Source of the DNA: Flavobacterium tistrianum
GTDB lineage: Bacteria > Bacteroidota > Bacteroidia > Flavobacteriales > Flavobacteriaceae
Direction: 5' to 3'
DNA: 64,000 bases
NCBI RefSeq assembly: GCF_003254545.1
Contig: NZ_QJRH01000073.1
Location: 62,001-126,000, forward strand
Shown here: in pieces, positions 1 through 8,959 of the stretch
Numbering within the stretch: position 1 is the first letter of the stretch
How the letters are laid out: each line of letters opens with the position of its first letter
Made by a program: the position numbers and the translations under genes
The notes under the pieces: model-generated
What the model was told of the DNA's origin: nothing
What the model saw: the letters and a program-made list of their open reading frames with translations, nothing else
Database searches by the model: none

Positions 1-523
1 ACAAAACACTAATTTCTTTAGCTGTATCAAATGTTTTTTTACTCTTATCAAATGCTGTAGAGAAGTATTTTACTTTGCTGTACGCTGTAAAATGCCCAGT
101 TAGATTTCCTGAAATATCTGGTCCGCCAGCTACAATGAATCTTATAGCATAAATATCTGTCTTTTTTAGCTTCAGCCATTCTGATGGTGTAAAATAATAA
201 TAAGCAGTTGTTTTGCCGTCTGCAGATTCTTTTACATTTTTGTCTGTGCAAGCAATTACATCGGCATTTGTTAAATCGACATAAACGCCTCCAACAATTT
301 TAGCTTTATCACTTGCTGTAGAAATGGTTAATTTTAAAATACCGCCTTTGTCTGTTTTGGCTATCTGTACATTTATTTCACCAGAATAAGCATATTTTTC
401 GCAGATGAAAGTATATTCTTGAGTTGCGGGATAAGGTGCAGAACCTTTTACACTCATAGTTTGCTGTGCAGAAGCAAATGTTGAAACAAATAATAAAAGA
501 AGAAGCGGTAGTTTAAAATTCAT
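1..523 (-). CDS. Secreted protein of unknown function (C-terminus cut by window edge)
   Basis: The frame is open from an ATG at 523 to the window edge, giving about 174 visible residues. The N-terminus is a clear signal peptide (MNFKLPLLLLLFVSTFASAQ, cleavage near SAQ-Q), so the protein is exported to the periplasm or surface. The visible mature part is rich in alternating polar and hydrophobic residues with aromatic patches (AYYYFTPSEW), which fits a beta-rich fold, but I recognise no family. It begins 11 bp after the lipoprotein gene at 535-1011 and is probably the last gene of that minus-strand run. Confidence 0.7.
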   Translation of the reverse strand, partial: MNFKLPLLLLLFVSTFASAQQTMSVKGSAPYPATQEYTFICEKYAYSGEINVQIAKTDKGGILKLTISTASDKAKIVGGVYVDLTNADVIACTDKNVKESADGKTTAYYYFTPSEWLKLKKTDIYAIRFIVAGGPDISGNLTGHFTAYSKVKYFSTAFDKSKKTFDTAKEISVL

Positions 524-534
524 AAGTATATAAT

Positions 535-1011
535 TTATTGATCGGCTAATTTGGCATCAAATTTTTCATCCCAATCCATAGATTTTATGGCAGAAATGAG
601 ATTGTCTTCATTTACAAAGATGCGCAGTTCTTTATTGGCAACTTTCTTTGTGTACAAAGCATGATAGCGATAAATGACTTCATGTTTGGTTTTGTAAACT
701 CCATCTAATTTTAAATCTATAAAACTTCCATAGTATTGTCTAAATCTTTGGCAGGTTTTGGTTAAACGCTCTTCTGTTGTGTTTTCCATAACCGTTTTAG
801 TTACTTCAGTTTCATTAAAAGGTTTAAATTTTGAAGTATTACAAGTTTCTAAAACTCTCTTTCCTAAATCATACGCTTTACGCTGCTGATTTGCATTTAC
901 ATCTGCTCCAGAAACTTTTTTAATTTTCAAATCTTCTGTATCTCTGCTAACGGTTTTAGATTTACATCCGATTAATAACAACAAACATATAATCAATCCT
1001 GCTTTCTTCAT
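535..1011 (-). CDS. Putative lipoprotein, unknown function
   Basis: 158 residues. It starts with a short lipoprotein signal peptide ending in the lipobox LIGC (Cys16), so the mature protein should be lipid-anchored. The remainder is charged and mixed alpha/beta with no motif I recognise. It lies 6 bp after the M23 peptidase gene and 11 bp before the secreted-protein gene, so the four minus-strand genes from 2364 down to 1 look like one operon. That suggests an envelope role, which is inference only. Confidence 0.75.
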   Translation of the reverse strand: MKKAGLIICLLLLIGCKSKTVSRDTEDLKIKKVSGADVNANQQRKAYDLGKRVLETCNTSKFKPFNETEVTKTVMENTTEERLTKTCQRFRQYYGSFIDLKLDGVYKTKHEVIYRYHALYTKKVANKELRIFVNEDNLISAIKSMDWDEKFDAKLADQ

Positions 1012-1017
1012 AACTAT

Positions 1018-1695
1018 TTAAGTAATTTTTAATAATAAGTTAGGGTCGGGACAATTTTCGATATAGAAGTTTAGGTCTTTTGTGTTGCAGACTCCAGGAT
1101 AGTCTCCCCAATAATCTCCAATGTTGTGGATAATCTGAAAATGGACATGAGGTGCATAATCGCCATTTACAGAGGCTTTTCCTAAGGTTGCAATTTTTTC
1201 TCCTTTCTTAAAATTGTCTCCGACATTTAAATTCTCTATACTTTCTAACGATAAATGCCCGTATAAAGTATAAAACTTCTCATTTTCTACTTCATGTTCC
1301 AATATAATAGTAGGACCGTAGTCGCCTAAACCAATATTATTTTTAAAACTATGAACTGTTCCGTCAAGTGCAGCCAGTACATCAGTTCCAGCTTCTGCCC
1401 ACAAATCTAATCCGATGTGAATATTGCGTTCAGGTTTTGAGGCATCTAAGAAAATGGGACTTCTTTGATATAAAAATCTGCCTTCTATATAACCGCCAAA
1501 TGCAACTTTGGCGTTGTTTTCTTTTAAGAAATTTGAAATATACTTTTCAAAATCTTCCGAAGTATCTAATTTCTGATTTACCAATTCTTGATTCGAAACC
1601 GATAGGTTTAACGGCGTATATTCAGAAAGATTAATTGAGGCATCAATAACTTTAGTAGGTGGTAAGGCGTTTAAGATTGAGGAAAGGGGTTTCAT
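1018..1695 (-). CDS. M23-family peptidase domain protein (LytM-like)
   Basis: 225 residues. Residues about 90-190 form a LytM/M23 zinc metallopeptidase domain. The metal ligands are H93 and D97 (HIGLD) and the HxH motif at H183/H185 (APHVHF), with a further conserved H147 (LYGHLS). Enzymes of this family cut peptide cross-links in peptidoglycan. There is no signal peptide, which is unusual for a cell-wall hydrolase; either export is non-classical or the substrate is cytoplasmic. It lies 3 bp after the methyltransferase-like gene and 6 bp before the lipoprotein gene. The fold assignment is solid; the true substrate is not known. Confidence 0.85.
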   Translation of the reverse strand: MKPLSSILNALPPTKVIDASINLSEYTPLNLSVSNQELVNQKLDTSEDFEKYISNFLKENNAKVAFGGYIEGRFLYQRSPIFLDASKPERNIHIGLDLWAEAGTDVLAALDGTVHSFKNNIGLGDYGPTIILEHEVENEKFYTLYGHLSLESIENLNVGDNFKKGEKIATLGKASVNGDYAPHVHFQIIHNIGDYWGDYPGVCNTKDLNFYIENCPDPNLLLKIT

Positions 1696-1698
1696 AAA

Positions 1699-2364
1699 TT
1701 AAGCTACTTTATTTATTATTATTAATTCGTTATGTACTTCAATGCGGGGCAACATCTTTGTTTTAAACATTTTCGGATTCACTTCTGCAACATATTTTCT
1801 GTTTCGGACATTGTGAGCTTCATCTAATATCATGGTGTTGAATAAAACAAAACCATTGTCTTTTAAAATAGTGCAGACTCTATCGACAAAAAACTTTTCA
1901 AACAAAAAATTTGGCATATGTGTATCTTCAAAAATGTCTATAATAATGAGATCGTATTTGTCTTTCGTTTTCAGCACAAATTCAAAAGCATCATCAATAA
2001 CAACTTCTAACTGTTTAATTTGATTAAGGTTGAAATACTCATTGGCAATTTGAATCATATCGGGATCTATTTCAACTCCAGTAATTTTTTCTTTGTAGGC
2101 AATCTCGTCTACTAATGTTTTAACTACGCTTCCGCCGGCAACTCCCAATAGCAGAATATGTTCCATTTCTAAGATTTTATCGTAACCAATATTTCGTAGT
2201 CCATACCTTAATATGCGCTGCAGACTTCCGTATGAATAATTTGTGTTTTCAGTATCCAATACTAATTCGCCATTTGCCCATGTAACTTCTATCATTTTGC
2301 TTCTGGCTGATTTTTTCTTAAATATTTTTATTGGAATTATATAACTGAAAAATTTTCGAATCAT
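1699..2364 (-). CDS. Spermidine synthase-like SAM-dependent methyltransferase-fold protein
   Basis: 221 residues with a Rossmann-type SAM-binding core. The glycine-rich motif is LLLGVAGGSV (residues 71-80), followed by the acidic loop GVEIDPDM (about 96-103) and then YDLIIIDIFED. This layout matches the spermidine synthase/fused polyamine-synthase-like methyltransferase group. The N-terminal tetramerisation region of true SpeE is short here, so aminopropyl transfer is not assured. It is the first gene of the minus-strand run ending at position 1 and is divergent from the acyltransferase at 2429. Confidence 0.8.
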   Translation of the reverse strand: MIRKFFSYIIPIKIFKKKSARSKMIEVTWANGELVLDTENTNYSYGSLQRILRYGLRNIGYDKILEMEHILLLGVAGGSVVKTLVDEIAYKEKITGVEIDPDMIQIANEYFNLNQIKQLEVVIDDAFEFVLKTKDKYDLIIIDIFEDTHMPNFLFEKFFVDRVCTILKDNGFVLFNTMILDEAHNVRNRKYVAEVNPKMFKTKMLPRIEVHNELIIINKVA

Positions 2365-2428
2365 TTTTTATGCTTTTACTCAAATTTACCATTAAATCTT
2401 TTATTTTGCACCAAATATTAAATCTTTC

Positions 2429-2980
2429 ATGAAAAAACTATTATACAAATTCATCTTTTATAGGCTAATGGGCTGGAAGATAGTAGGAATGGAGAATGCT
2501 GAAGTAAAAAAATGTGTATTAGTAGTAATGCCACACACCAGTAATCATGACTTTTATATAGGTCTTTTGACTCGTGGCATATCTGGTTTGCAGATGAATT
2601 TTGTAGCAAAGAAGGAGTTATTTCGATTTCCCTTTGGCTTTTACTTCAGAAATGTGGGCGGAGAACCGCTAGACCGTACTGGAGGATTGAATAAAGTGGA
2701 TGCAATTGCTTCTATTTTTGATAGAAAAGAAATCTTTCGTTTGGCTGTTGCTCCAGAAGGAACCAGAAAAAAAGTAAACGAAATAAAAACTGGATTTTAC
2801 TTTATTGCGCTTAAAGCGAAAGTGCCAATTATTCCTGTAGCTTTTGATTGGGGCAAAAAAGAAGTGAATATCGGTAAACCAATTTATCCGACTGGAAATT
2901 ACGAAGCCGATTATGAAATTTTGAAAAAACATTATGACGGCGTTGAAGGCAAAATTCCTGAAAATGGCATAAAATTGTAA
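2429..2980 (+). CDS. 1-acyl-glycerol-3-phosphate acyltransferase family protein
   Basis: 183 residues of the PlsC-like family. The catalytic HX4D motif is H36-TSNH-D41 and the substrate-binding EGTR motif is at residues 110-113 (APEGTRKK). Such enzymes transfer an acyl chain to lysophosphatidic acid or related lysolipids at the inner face of the membrane. The protein is shorter than E. coli PlsC (about 245 residues) and has no obvious membrane segment beyond the N-terminal hydrophobic stretch. The substrate cannot be read from the sequence. It is a single gene, convergent with the XRE regulator. Confidence 0.88.
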   Translation: MKKLLYKFIFYRLMGWKIVGMENAEVKKCVLVVMPHTSNHDFYIGLLTRGISGLQMNFVAKKELFRFPFGFYFRNVGGEPLDRTGGLNKVDAIASIFDRKEIFRLAVAPEGTRKKVNEIKTGFYFIALKAKVPIIPVAFDWGKKEVNIGKPIYPTGNYEADYEILKKHYDGVEGKIPENGIKL

Positions 2981-2985
2981 TTTCT

Positions 2986-3030
2986 GAGAATTTTTCCAAA
3001 CGCGTGAGAATCGCGTATTTGAAAATTTTC
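2986..3030. terminator. Imperfect hairpin between convergent genes
   Basis: A long imperfect inverted repeat: GAATTTTTCCAAACGCG pairs with CGCGTATTTGAAAATTTTC around a short loop. It sits between the convergent acyltransferase and XRE genes, so a bidirectional terminator is the simplest reading. Confidence 0.45.
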
Positions 3031-3064
3031 TGGACAAAGAGTCAAATACTCGCTAATTTTTACA

Positions 3065-3520
3065 TTATGGAGAATAGGCCTTAAAAGTACCATTTTTATA
3101 GAACAAGACGATTTTTTCAATTTCGTCATCTTCCAAATTGAAATTTTCATTTTTTACAACAGGAGATTTTTTAATTTCTCTTTTTTCTTCTTCCGAATTT
3201 ATTTCTATAGCCGAAAATAAATCATTCCCTATATTCTGATTTGATAGAATAGGAGAAGAGTTTTTTTGAATTTCAGGCACTTCTTCATTATTGCTTTTTG
3301 GAAAAGTTCCTCTTCCTATTAAAATCCAATATAAATCTATATCTGGAAAAACTTCTAGAATTTTCATTACAAAATCTAAACTTGGCTTATTTCTGCCTGA
3401 TAAAAGATGGGACATGCTAGAACGTTGCACACCAATTTTATCGGCAAAAGCAGAGGCATTTAAACCATAATATTCTAATACAGATTCAAGTCTTTTTACA
3501 AAATCATCTATGTTTACCAT
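3065..3520 (-). CDS. XRE-family transcriptional regulator
   Basis: 151 residues. Residues about 8-65 form a Cro/CI-type helix-turn-helix (ASAFADKIGVQRSSMSHLLS is the recognition region), followed by an acidic variable linker and a short C-terminal tail. The gene is divergent from the M14 carboxypeptidase. The 312-bp gap between them holds several near-perfect TTTACA-nn-TGTAAA palindromes, one just upstream of this start, so autoregulation plus control of the neighbour is likely (inference). The start at 3520 is chosen because the HTH begins only a few residues in. Confidence 0.9.
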   Translation of the reverse strand: MVNIDDFVKRLESVLEYYGLNASAFADKIGVQRSSMSHLLSGRNKPSLDFVMKILEVFPDIDLYWILIGRGTFPKSNNEEVPEIQKNSSPILSNQNIGNDLFSAIEINSEEEKREIKKSPVVKNENFNLEDDEIEKIVLFYKNGTFKAYSP

Positions 3521-3547
3521 TGTAAATTCCTGCTTTAAATTCTATCA

Positions 3548-3819
3548 TTTACAAATGTAAACAAAAAGAAACAGTATTTGAATATTATTGTTGTAATTTT
3601 AAGCAGAGTTCATTTTTATGTTAAATTTAAAATTTAAATAGATAAATATAATTAACTGAAATATATTAATTTAGATAATTATATTTAATTTAAAAAGCTC
3701 AATTAAAACAACTTATATATAGTTATCCCAAATCCTCCTCAAAACTGTTTACAATTCTAAATTATTAATATTTCCTACAGTTTACAATTGTAAAAATAAA
3801 GATGTTTACTTTTGTAAAC
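3548..3819. promoter_or_regulatory. Cluster of TTTACA-nn-TGTAAA operator-like palindromes
   Basis: The divergent gap contains TTTACAAATGTAAA at 3548-3561, a half-degenerate copy GTTTACAATTCTA at 3747-3759, TTTACAATTGTAAA at 3781-3794, and GTTTACTTTTGTAAAC at 3804-3819. The last two lie right in front of the carboxypeptidase start (3833); the first lies just before the XRE start (3520). The spacing and symmetry fit a dimeric XRE repressor. The rest of the gap is AT-rich with no other structure that I see. Confidence 0.7.
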
Positions 3820-3832
3820 TAATCGAAACACA

Positions 3833-4987
3833 ATGAATTTAGAACAGCTTTTTATACAGTACAAGGAACAGTCAATCTCTGGTAGATATCTCACTTTAGA
3901 CCATATTAAACCAATTTTAGATAAATTAAATACAAATGCTCAAGTACAGATTATTGGAACATCTGTTCTAGACGAACCTATATATAGTTATCAAATTGGA
4001 ACTGGAAAAATACGCGCTTATCTATGGTCGCAAATGCACGGAAACGAAAGCACAACAACAAAAGCTTTATTTGATTTCATCAATTTGCTGAATGACGATA
4101 CCGATTTTGCAAAACAAATGCTAGATACCTTCACATTTTACTGCATTCCGATGCTTAATCCTGATGGAGCAAGACTGTATACTAGAGCAAACGCAAACGA
4201 AATTGATCTAAATCGTGATTCGCAAGATTTGAGCCAAACTGAAAGTAAAGTTTTACGCGAAGTATTTGAGAAGTTTAAACCTGATTTTTGCTTTAACCTG
4301 CACGATCAGCGTACCATATTCGGGGCAGGAACAACAGGAAAACCTGCAACGGTATCTTTTTTAGCTCCTTCTTATAACGAGGAAAGAGAAGTAAACGAAA
4401 ACAGATTAAAAGCCATAAATATCATTGCAGGAATCAATGAAGAGCTTCAAAAATACATTCCTGGACAAGTTGGGCGTTTTGATGACTCCTTCAATATTAA
4501 TTGTATAGGAGACACTTTTCAGTTTTTAGGCGTTCCAACTATCTTATTTGAGGCAGGACACTTTCCAGAGGATTACGAGCGAGAGATTACGAGGAAATTC
4601 ATATTTTTCGCGTTAATTCAGAGCTTCAAACTAATATCCGAAAACGATTTAGTTGACAATAGATTTTCCGAATATTTGAATATTTCACAAAATAATGTGG
4701 TTTTTTATGATTTTATGTATAAAAATGTCAAAATAAATTATGATGGTATCGAAATTATTACGAATTTTGTCGCACAATACAAAGAGGAATTAATCGAAAA
4801 TAAGATTCATTTTAACGCTTACATAGTTGAAGTAGGCGAGTTGGAAAATTATTTTGGTCATTACGAATACGACGCAAAATGTGCAGAATATTCGGACGAT
4901 TTCCAAAACTTTCCTAAAACGGGTCAAAAAGCAAATTTTTATTTAAATAAAAATGTTAAATTTGTTAACGGATTAATAAAAAGTTAA
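3833..4987 (+). CDS. M14-family zinc carboxypeptidase
   Basis: 384 residues. The zinc-binding motif HGNE has H69 and E72 (SQMHGNESTTTKA), and the third ligand is H157 in FNLHDQR. MLNPDGARLYTRAN and EIDLNRD are the usual substrate-pocket strands, and the catalytic Glu is probably in ILFEAGHF. There is no signal peptide, so the enzyme is probably cytoplasmic, unlike secreted digestive M14 enzymes. A candidate role is trimming a peptide or peptidoglycan-derived substrate. Two operator-like palindromes lie within 55 bp of the start, implying repression by the divergent XRE protein. Confidence 0.85.
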   Translation: MNLEQLFIQYKEQSISGRYLTLDHIKPILDKLNTNAQVQIIGTSVLDEPIYSYQIGTGKIRAYLWSQMHGNESTTTKALFDFINLLNDDTDFAKQMLDTFTFYCIPMLNPDGARLYTRANANEIDLNRDSQDLSQTESKVLREVFEKFKPDFCFNLHDQRTIFGAGTTGKPATVSFLAPSYNEEREVNENRLKAINIIAGINEELQKYIPGQVGRFDDSFNINCIGDTFQFLGVPTILFEAGHFPEDYEREITRKFIFFALIQSFKLISENDLVDNRFSEYLNISQNNVVFYDFMYKNVKINYDGIEIITNFVAQYKEELIENKIHFNAYIVEVGELENYFGHYEYDAKCAEYSDDFQNFPKTGQKANFYLNKNVKFVNGLIKS

Positions 4988-5003
4988 TTTTTATGTGAAT
5001 TTG

Positions 5004-5032
5004 TTGTTTTTTATATATAATTTTATACTTTG
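5004..5032 (+). promoter_or_regulatory. Promoter of the Lrp-type regulator gene
   Basis: TTG at 5004-5006 and TATACTTTG at 5024-5032 resemble the Bacteroidetes -33/-7 pair, about 32 bp before the ATG at 5065. The spacing and the -7 box are slightly off consensus. Confidence 0.45.
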
Positions 5033-5064
5033 TAATAGCAATTAGTAATATTAATTAAACAATT

Positions 5065-5544
5065 ATGAGTAAATTTCGTTTAGATGAAGTAGATCACCAG
5101 ATTTTAGATATGTTAATAGACAATACGAGAGTTCCGTTTACTGACATTGCAAAAAAACTATTGATATCTGCTGGTACAGTACACGTTAGAGTTAAAAAGA
5201 TGGAAGATGCCGGTATCATCATGGGATCTTCATTAGCCTTAGATTACGATAAATTAGGTTATTCATTTATTGCTTATGTAGGGGTTTTTCTTAATAATAC
5301 ATCTCAAACTAAATTTGTATTAGAGAGAATCAATCAAATTCCATTCGTAACTGTAGCTTCTGTAACTACAGGAAAATTCAACATCTTTTGCAAAATTAGA
5401 GCAAAAGACACTAAGCACGCAAAAGAAGTTATCTTTATGATTGACGATATTGATGGTGTTTACAGAACAGAAACAATGATTTCATTAGAGGAAAGTATAA
5501 ACGATAAGAAGCGTTTGATGCATACTATTTTCAAAAATATGTAA
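5065..5544 (+). CDS. Lrp/AsnC-family transcriptional regulator
   Basis: 159 residues with the usual two-part layout: an N-terminal winged HTH (about 5-60: ILDMLIDNTRVPFTDIAKKL, then SAGTVHVRVKKMEDAGII) and a C-terminal ligand-binding RAM domain (about 70-150). Such proteins sense amino acids and control their metabolism. It is monocistronic, ended by a strong hairpin before the PEP carboxylase gene. The effector is not deducible. Confidence 0.92.
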   Translation: MSKFRLDEVDHQILDMLIDNTRVPFTDIAKKLLISAGTVHVRVKKMEDAGIIMGSSLALDYDKLGYSFIAYVGVFLNNTSQTKFVLERINQIPFVTVASVTTGKFNIFCKIRAKDTKHAKEVIFMIDDIDGVYRTETMISLEESINDKKRLMHTIFKNM

Positions 5545-5574
5545 GAACTTTTCTTGAATGCTATATTAAAATAT

Positions 5575-5603
5575 AACCTCAAGTTTATTCTTGGGGTTTT
5601 TTT
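5575..5603 (+). terminator. Rho-independent terminator after the Lrp-type gene
   Basis: AACCTCAAG (5575-5583) pairs with CTTGGGGTT (5590-5598) including one G-U pair, followed by a T tract, 30 bp after the Lrp-type stop codon. Confidence 0.8.
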
Positions 5604-5636
5604 ATGACTAATTAACCAACCAACTATAACACGATT

Positions 5637-8222
5637 ATGTATACGTTGCCAAAAATTGAGCGTTTTAATCAAGACGTTCTCTCAAAATACCACATTTATA
5701 ATAGTGTTTTTATAACATTACCCTTTGATTCTATAGATAATACAGGGGTTTTACTTCCTTTATTTACAGAAACTTGCGAAACAGGCTTTAAAAAACAAGA
5801 AACACCAAAAGAAATTGTAGATTTCTTCTCAAATAAATTCTTAAACAACGCTTCTGAAGAAGAAAAAATCGATCTTATGTTTCGATTTATTCAATATATA
5901 GAGCGCCAGATTGTACTGTTTGATGCTATTGAAGACGCAGCTTTTCCAGAAGTAAACAACATGGAAGGACGCGGATCTCTTCGTGATATCAAAGAAAAAT
6001 CTGATGCTAAAGAAAAAGATGAAGAATTAAGTGAATTTTTAGAAAGTTTTAATGTTCGTACCGTTTTAACAGCGCATCCAACGCAGTTTTATCCTGGTCC
6101 TGTATTAGGAATTATAAATGATTTGACAGAAGCAATTCGTCAAAATGATTTGTTGAAAATTAAACAATTACTGGCTCAGCTTGGAAAAACACCTTTCATT
6201 CAGAAGGAAAAACCAAATCCTTACGATGAAGCTGTAAGTTTAATTTGGTACCTTGAAAATGTATTTTATGCTACAGCAGGAGAAATTGTACATTACCTGC
6301 AAAAGAATATTTTGGAAGGAAACCCAATTCACAACCAGTTGATTAAACTTGGTTTCTGGCCAGGAGGTGATCGTGACGGAAATCCTTTTGTTACTACAGA
6401 CATTACTCTTAAAGTTGCTGATCGTTTACGTACGTCAATTTTAAAGTGCTATTATGTAGAAATGAGAAATTTAAAACGAAAGCTAACTTTTTCAGGAGTA
6501 GATGATTTAGTAGCTGAACTTGAACATAAACTTTACCGTTCTGTGTTTTATTCTAAAGGAGATATTTTTATCACATTAGATGAATTATTAACGCAGTTAT
6601 ACAAAATTCGAGCTATAATTATTGAGAAACATCAATCTTTATATTTGGACGAATTAGATGCGCTTTTGGTAAAAGTTAATTTATTCGGATTCCATTTTGC
6701 AACTTTAGATATTCGTCAGAATAGTAAAATTCACAATGCAGTTTTCAAAGATGTTGTAAATTATTATTTGAATTCTGGTTCAGATATTTTCCCGAAAAAT
6801 TACTACGAATTGACAGAAGATCAAAAAATTGATGTTTTATCAAAAGTTAAAGGAAATCTGAATCCAAGTGATTTTGAAAATGAAATTACGAGATATACTT
6901 TAGAATCTGTACAAGCCATTAAAATGATTCAGCAAAATAATGGCGAAGAAGGAGCAAACCGTTACATCATAAGTAACAACGAAAGTGCTTTGAACGTTAT
7001 GGAAACTTTTGCCATGATTCGTTTGAATAATTGGGAAAAGCCAACTGTAGATATCATTCCCCTTTTTGAGTCTGTAGACGATTTACAAAATGCACATACT
7101 ATTATGGAGCAATTGTACACGAATCCAGAATATGCTAAACATTTGAAATCTAGAGGAAACAAGCAGACTATCATGCTTGGATTCTCTGACGGAACTAAAG
7201 ATGGTGGATATTTAATGGCTAACTGGAGTATCTATCAAGCTAAAATTTCGTTGACTAAAATTTCTAGAGAATACGGAATTAAGGCGATTTTCTTTGACGG
7301 ACGTGGCGGACCTCCAGCGCGTGGTGGCGGAAAAACACATAAATTTTATGCATCTCTTGGACCAAAAATTGAAAACAACGAAATTCAGATAACGGTTCAA
7401 GGTCAGACAATTAGCTCTAATTTTGGAACTTTAGATTCTTGCCGTTATAATATTGAAAATTTATTGAGTGCTGGTGTTACAAACCAAGTATTTAGTAAAG
7501 AGAAAAACGAATTGACTGCAGAAGAAACTCAAATCTTGACTGATTTGGCCAATTTGGGTTATGATAAATATTTAAGCTTCAAAAATCATCCGAAGTTTAT
7601 TCCGTACTTAGAAAAAATGAGTACGCTGAAATATTACTCAAAAACTAACATTGGAAGCCGTCCTTCTAAAAGAAGCAAATCCGAATCATTAGATTTTGCA
7701 GATTTAAGAGCGATTCCGTTTGTAGGTTCATGGAGCCAGTTAAAACAAAACGTTCCCGGATTCTTTGGAGTAGGTTCGGCATTGAGACATTTTGAAGAAA
7801 CTGGACAATGGGACAAAGTAAGTGATTTGTATCATAATTCATTATTTTTCAAAACATTGCTAGAAAACAGTATGATGTCATTGGCAAAATCATTCTTGCC
7901 ATTAACAGCTTATATGAAAAATGATCCTGAGTTTGGTGAATTCTGGCAGATTATCTATGATGAATTCTCAGAAACAAAACGCCTTTTATTGAAAATTGCC
8001 GGGCATAAAACATTGATGGAAAATTATCCTGATGGTATTGCATCAATTCAGATTAGAGAGCGCATTGTTTTACCGTTGTTGACTATTCAGCAATATGCAT
8101 TATTGAGAATTAATGAGTTAAACAAAGCGGAAAAGCCAAACGAAGAATTGGTAAAAGTTTATGAGAAAATCGTAACAAGATCATTATTTGGAAATACTAA
8201 CGCAAGTAGAAACTCAGCTTAA
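5637..8222 (+). CDS. ppc: Phosphoenolpyruvate carboxylase
   Basis: 861 residues, the expected size. It fixes bicarbonate onto PEP to make oxaloacetate, refilling the TCA cycle in the cytoplasm. The first catalytic signature is VLTAHPTQ with H147; others are GFWPGGDRDGNPFV and the mobile glycine loop FDGRGGPPARGGG, followed by the GSRPSKR motif. The C-terminus (NTNASRNSA) is near the usual tail, which in this family normally ends QNTG; here the last residues differ. It forms a two-gene unit with the DinB-like gene 9 bp downstream. Confidence 0.95.
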   Translation: MYTLPKIERFNQDVLSKYHIYNSVFITLPFDSIDNTGVLLPLFTETCETGFKKQETPKEIVDFFSNKFLNNASEEEKIDLMFRFIQYIERQIVLFDAIEDAAFPEVNNMEGRGSLRDIKEKSDAKEKDEELSEFLESFNVRTVLTAHPTQFYPGPVLGIINDLTEAIRQNDLLKIKQLLAQLGKTPFIQKEKPNPYDEAVSLIWYLENVFYATAGEIVHYLQKNILEGNPIHNQLIKLGFWPGGDRDGNPFVTTDITLKVADRLRTSILKCYYVEMRNLKRKLTFSGVDDLVAELEHKLYRSVFYSKGDIFITLDELLTQLYKIRAIIIEKHQSLYLDELDALLVKVNLFGFHFATLDIRQNSKIHNAVFKDVVNYYLNSGSDIFPKNYYELTEDQKIDVLSKVKGNLNPSDFENEITRYTLESVQAIKMIQQNNGEEGANRYIISNNESALNVMETFAMIRLNNWEKPTVDIIPLFESVDDLQNAHTIMEQLYTNPEYAKHLKSRGNKQTIMLGFSDGTKDGGYLMANWSIYQAKISLTKISREYGIKAIFFDGRGGPPARGGGKTHKFYASLGPKIENNEIQITVQGQTISSNFGTLDSCRYNIENLLSAGVTNQVFSKEKNELTAEETQILTDLANLGYDKYLSFKNHPKFIPYLEKMSTLKYYSKTNIGSRPSKRSKSESLDFADLRAIPFVGSWSQLKQNVPGFFGVGSALRHFEETGQWDKVSDLYHNSLFFKTLLENSMMSLAKSFLPLTAYMKNDPEFGEFWQIIYDEFSETKRLLLKIAGHKTLMENYPDGIASIQIRERIVLPLLTIQQYALLRINELNKAEKPNEELVKVYEKIVTRSLFGNTNASRNSA

Positions 8223-8231
8223 AATATAAAA

Positions 8232-8747
8232 ATGAGAGCAACAGAATTATTAGACAATGAATATTCAGGTCATTTTGGAACTTATATCAAAGCGGCAGGC
8301 GATGGGATTTTAATTGAAGAATTAGAAATTTCTCTTCACGAGTTTATCCGATTTGTGCAAAATATTCCAATGGATAAATTTGATTATCGTTATGCAGAAG
8401 GAAAATGGACGATCAAAGACATTATTCAGCATGTCATTGATACAGAACGAATTTTTGCTTATCGCGCTTTACGTTTTTCAAGAAATGATAAAACGCCTTT
8501 GCCAAGTTTTGAAGAAAATGATTATGCAGATAATACTGATTCAAACAAGAGAAGCATTCAAGATTTGCTAACCGAATTTTCGGCTGTAAGACATTCAACT
8601 TTATTGTTTTACAAAAGCTTATCTGAAGAACAGCTAAAGCGAATTGGAACTGCATCTAATAATCCTATTTCTGTTCGCGCTTTAGGTTTTGTCATGATCG
8701 GACATCAAAAACACCATCAGAAAGTTTTTGAAGAGAGATATTTATAG
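8232..8747 (+). CDS. DinB-family protein
   Basis: 171 residues, a four-helix-bundle DinB/DUF664-type protein. Candidate metal ligands are the His in IKDIIQHVIDTERIFAYRAL (about residue 65) and the HQKHHQK cluster near the C-terminus (about 158-163). Family members are metal-dependent thiol transferases or unknown. It starts 9 bp after ppc and is followed by a strong terminator, so it is co-transcribed with ppc; no functional link is evident. Confidence 0.85.
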   Translation: MRATELLDNEYSGHFGTYIKAAGDGILIEELEISLHEFIRFVQNIPMDKFDYRYAEGKWTIKDIIQHVIDTERIFAYRALRFSRNDKTPLPSFEENDYADNTDSNKRSIQDLLTEFSAVRHSTLLFYKSLSEEQLKRIGTASNNPISVRALGFVMIGHQKHHQKVFEERYL

Positions 8748-8762
8748 ATCTATCTTAGGATA

Positions 8763-8792
8763 AAAAAGCATCTCAAATTGAGATGCTTTTTT
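8763..8792 (+). terminator. Rho-independent terminator after the ppc-DinB unit
   Basis: Near-perfect hairpin AAAAAGCATCTCAA / TTGAGATGCTTTTTT, 16 bp after the DinB-like stop codon. Confidence 0.9.
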
Positions 8793-8959
8793 ATTTTAGA
8801 ACGACTTTAATAGGATTGATATAAATTTCTTATTCTTTTTCCAACACAAACACTGTATAGCAACATATTAAATAATTTTAATTTTTTTTAAATTTAAATA
8901 CAATATTTCTTACAAAAATACGTTTGTAAGTTTATGATTAACAATTAAAACTTAAAAAA

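Noticed and set aside
1699..2364. Calling this gene a true spermidine synthase within a polyamine pathway
   Set aside because: Short N-terminal region and distance from speA; kept as family-level only.
2669..3150. Two minus-strand frames (122 and 72 residues) over the acyltransferase 3' end
   Set aside because: They overlap the acyltransferase and the real XRE gene; no motif.
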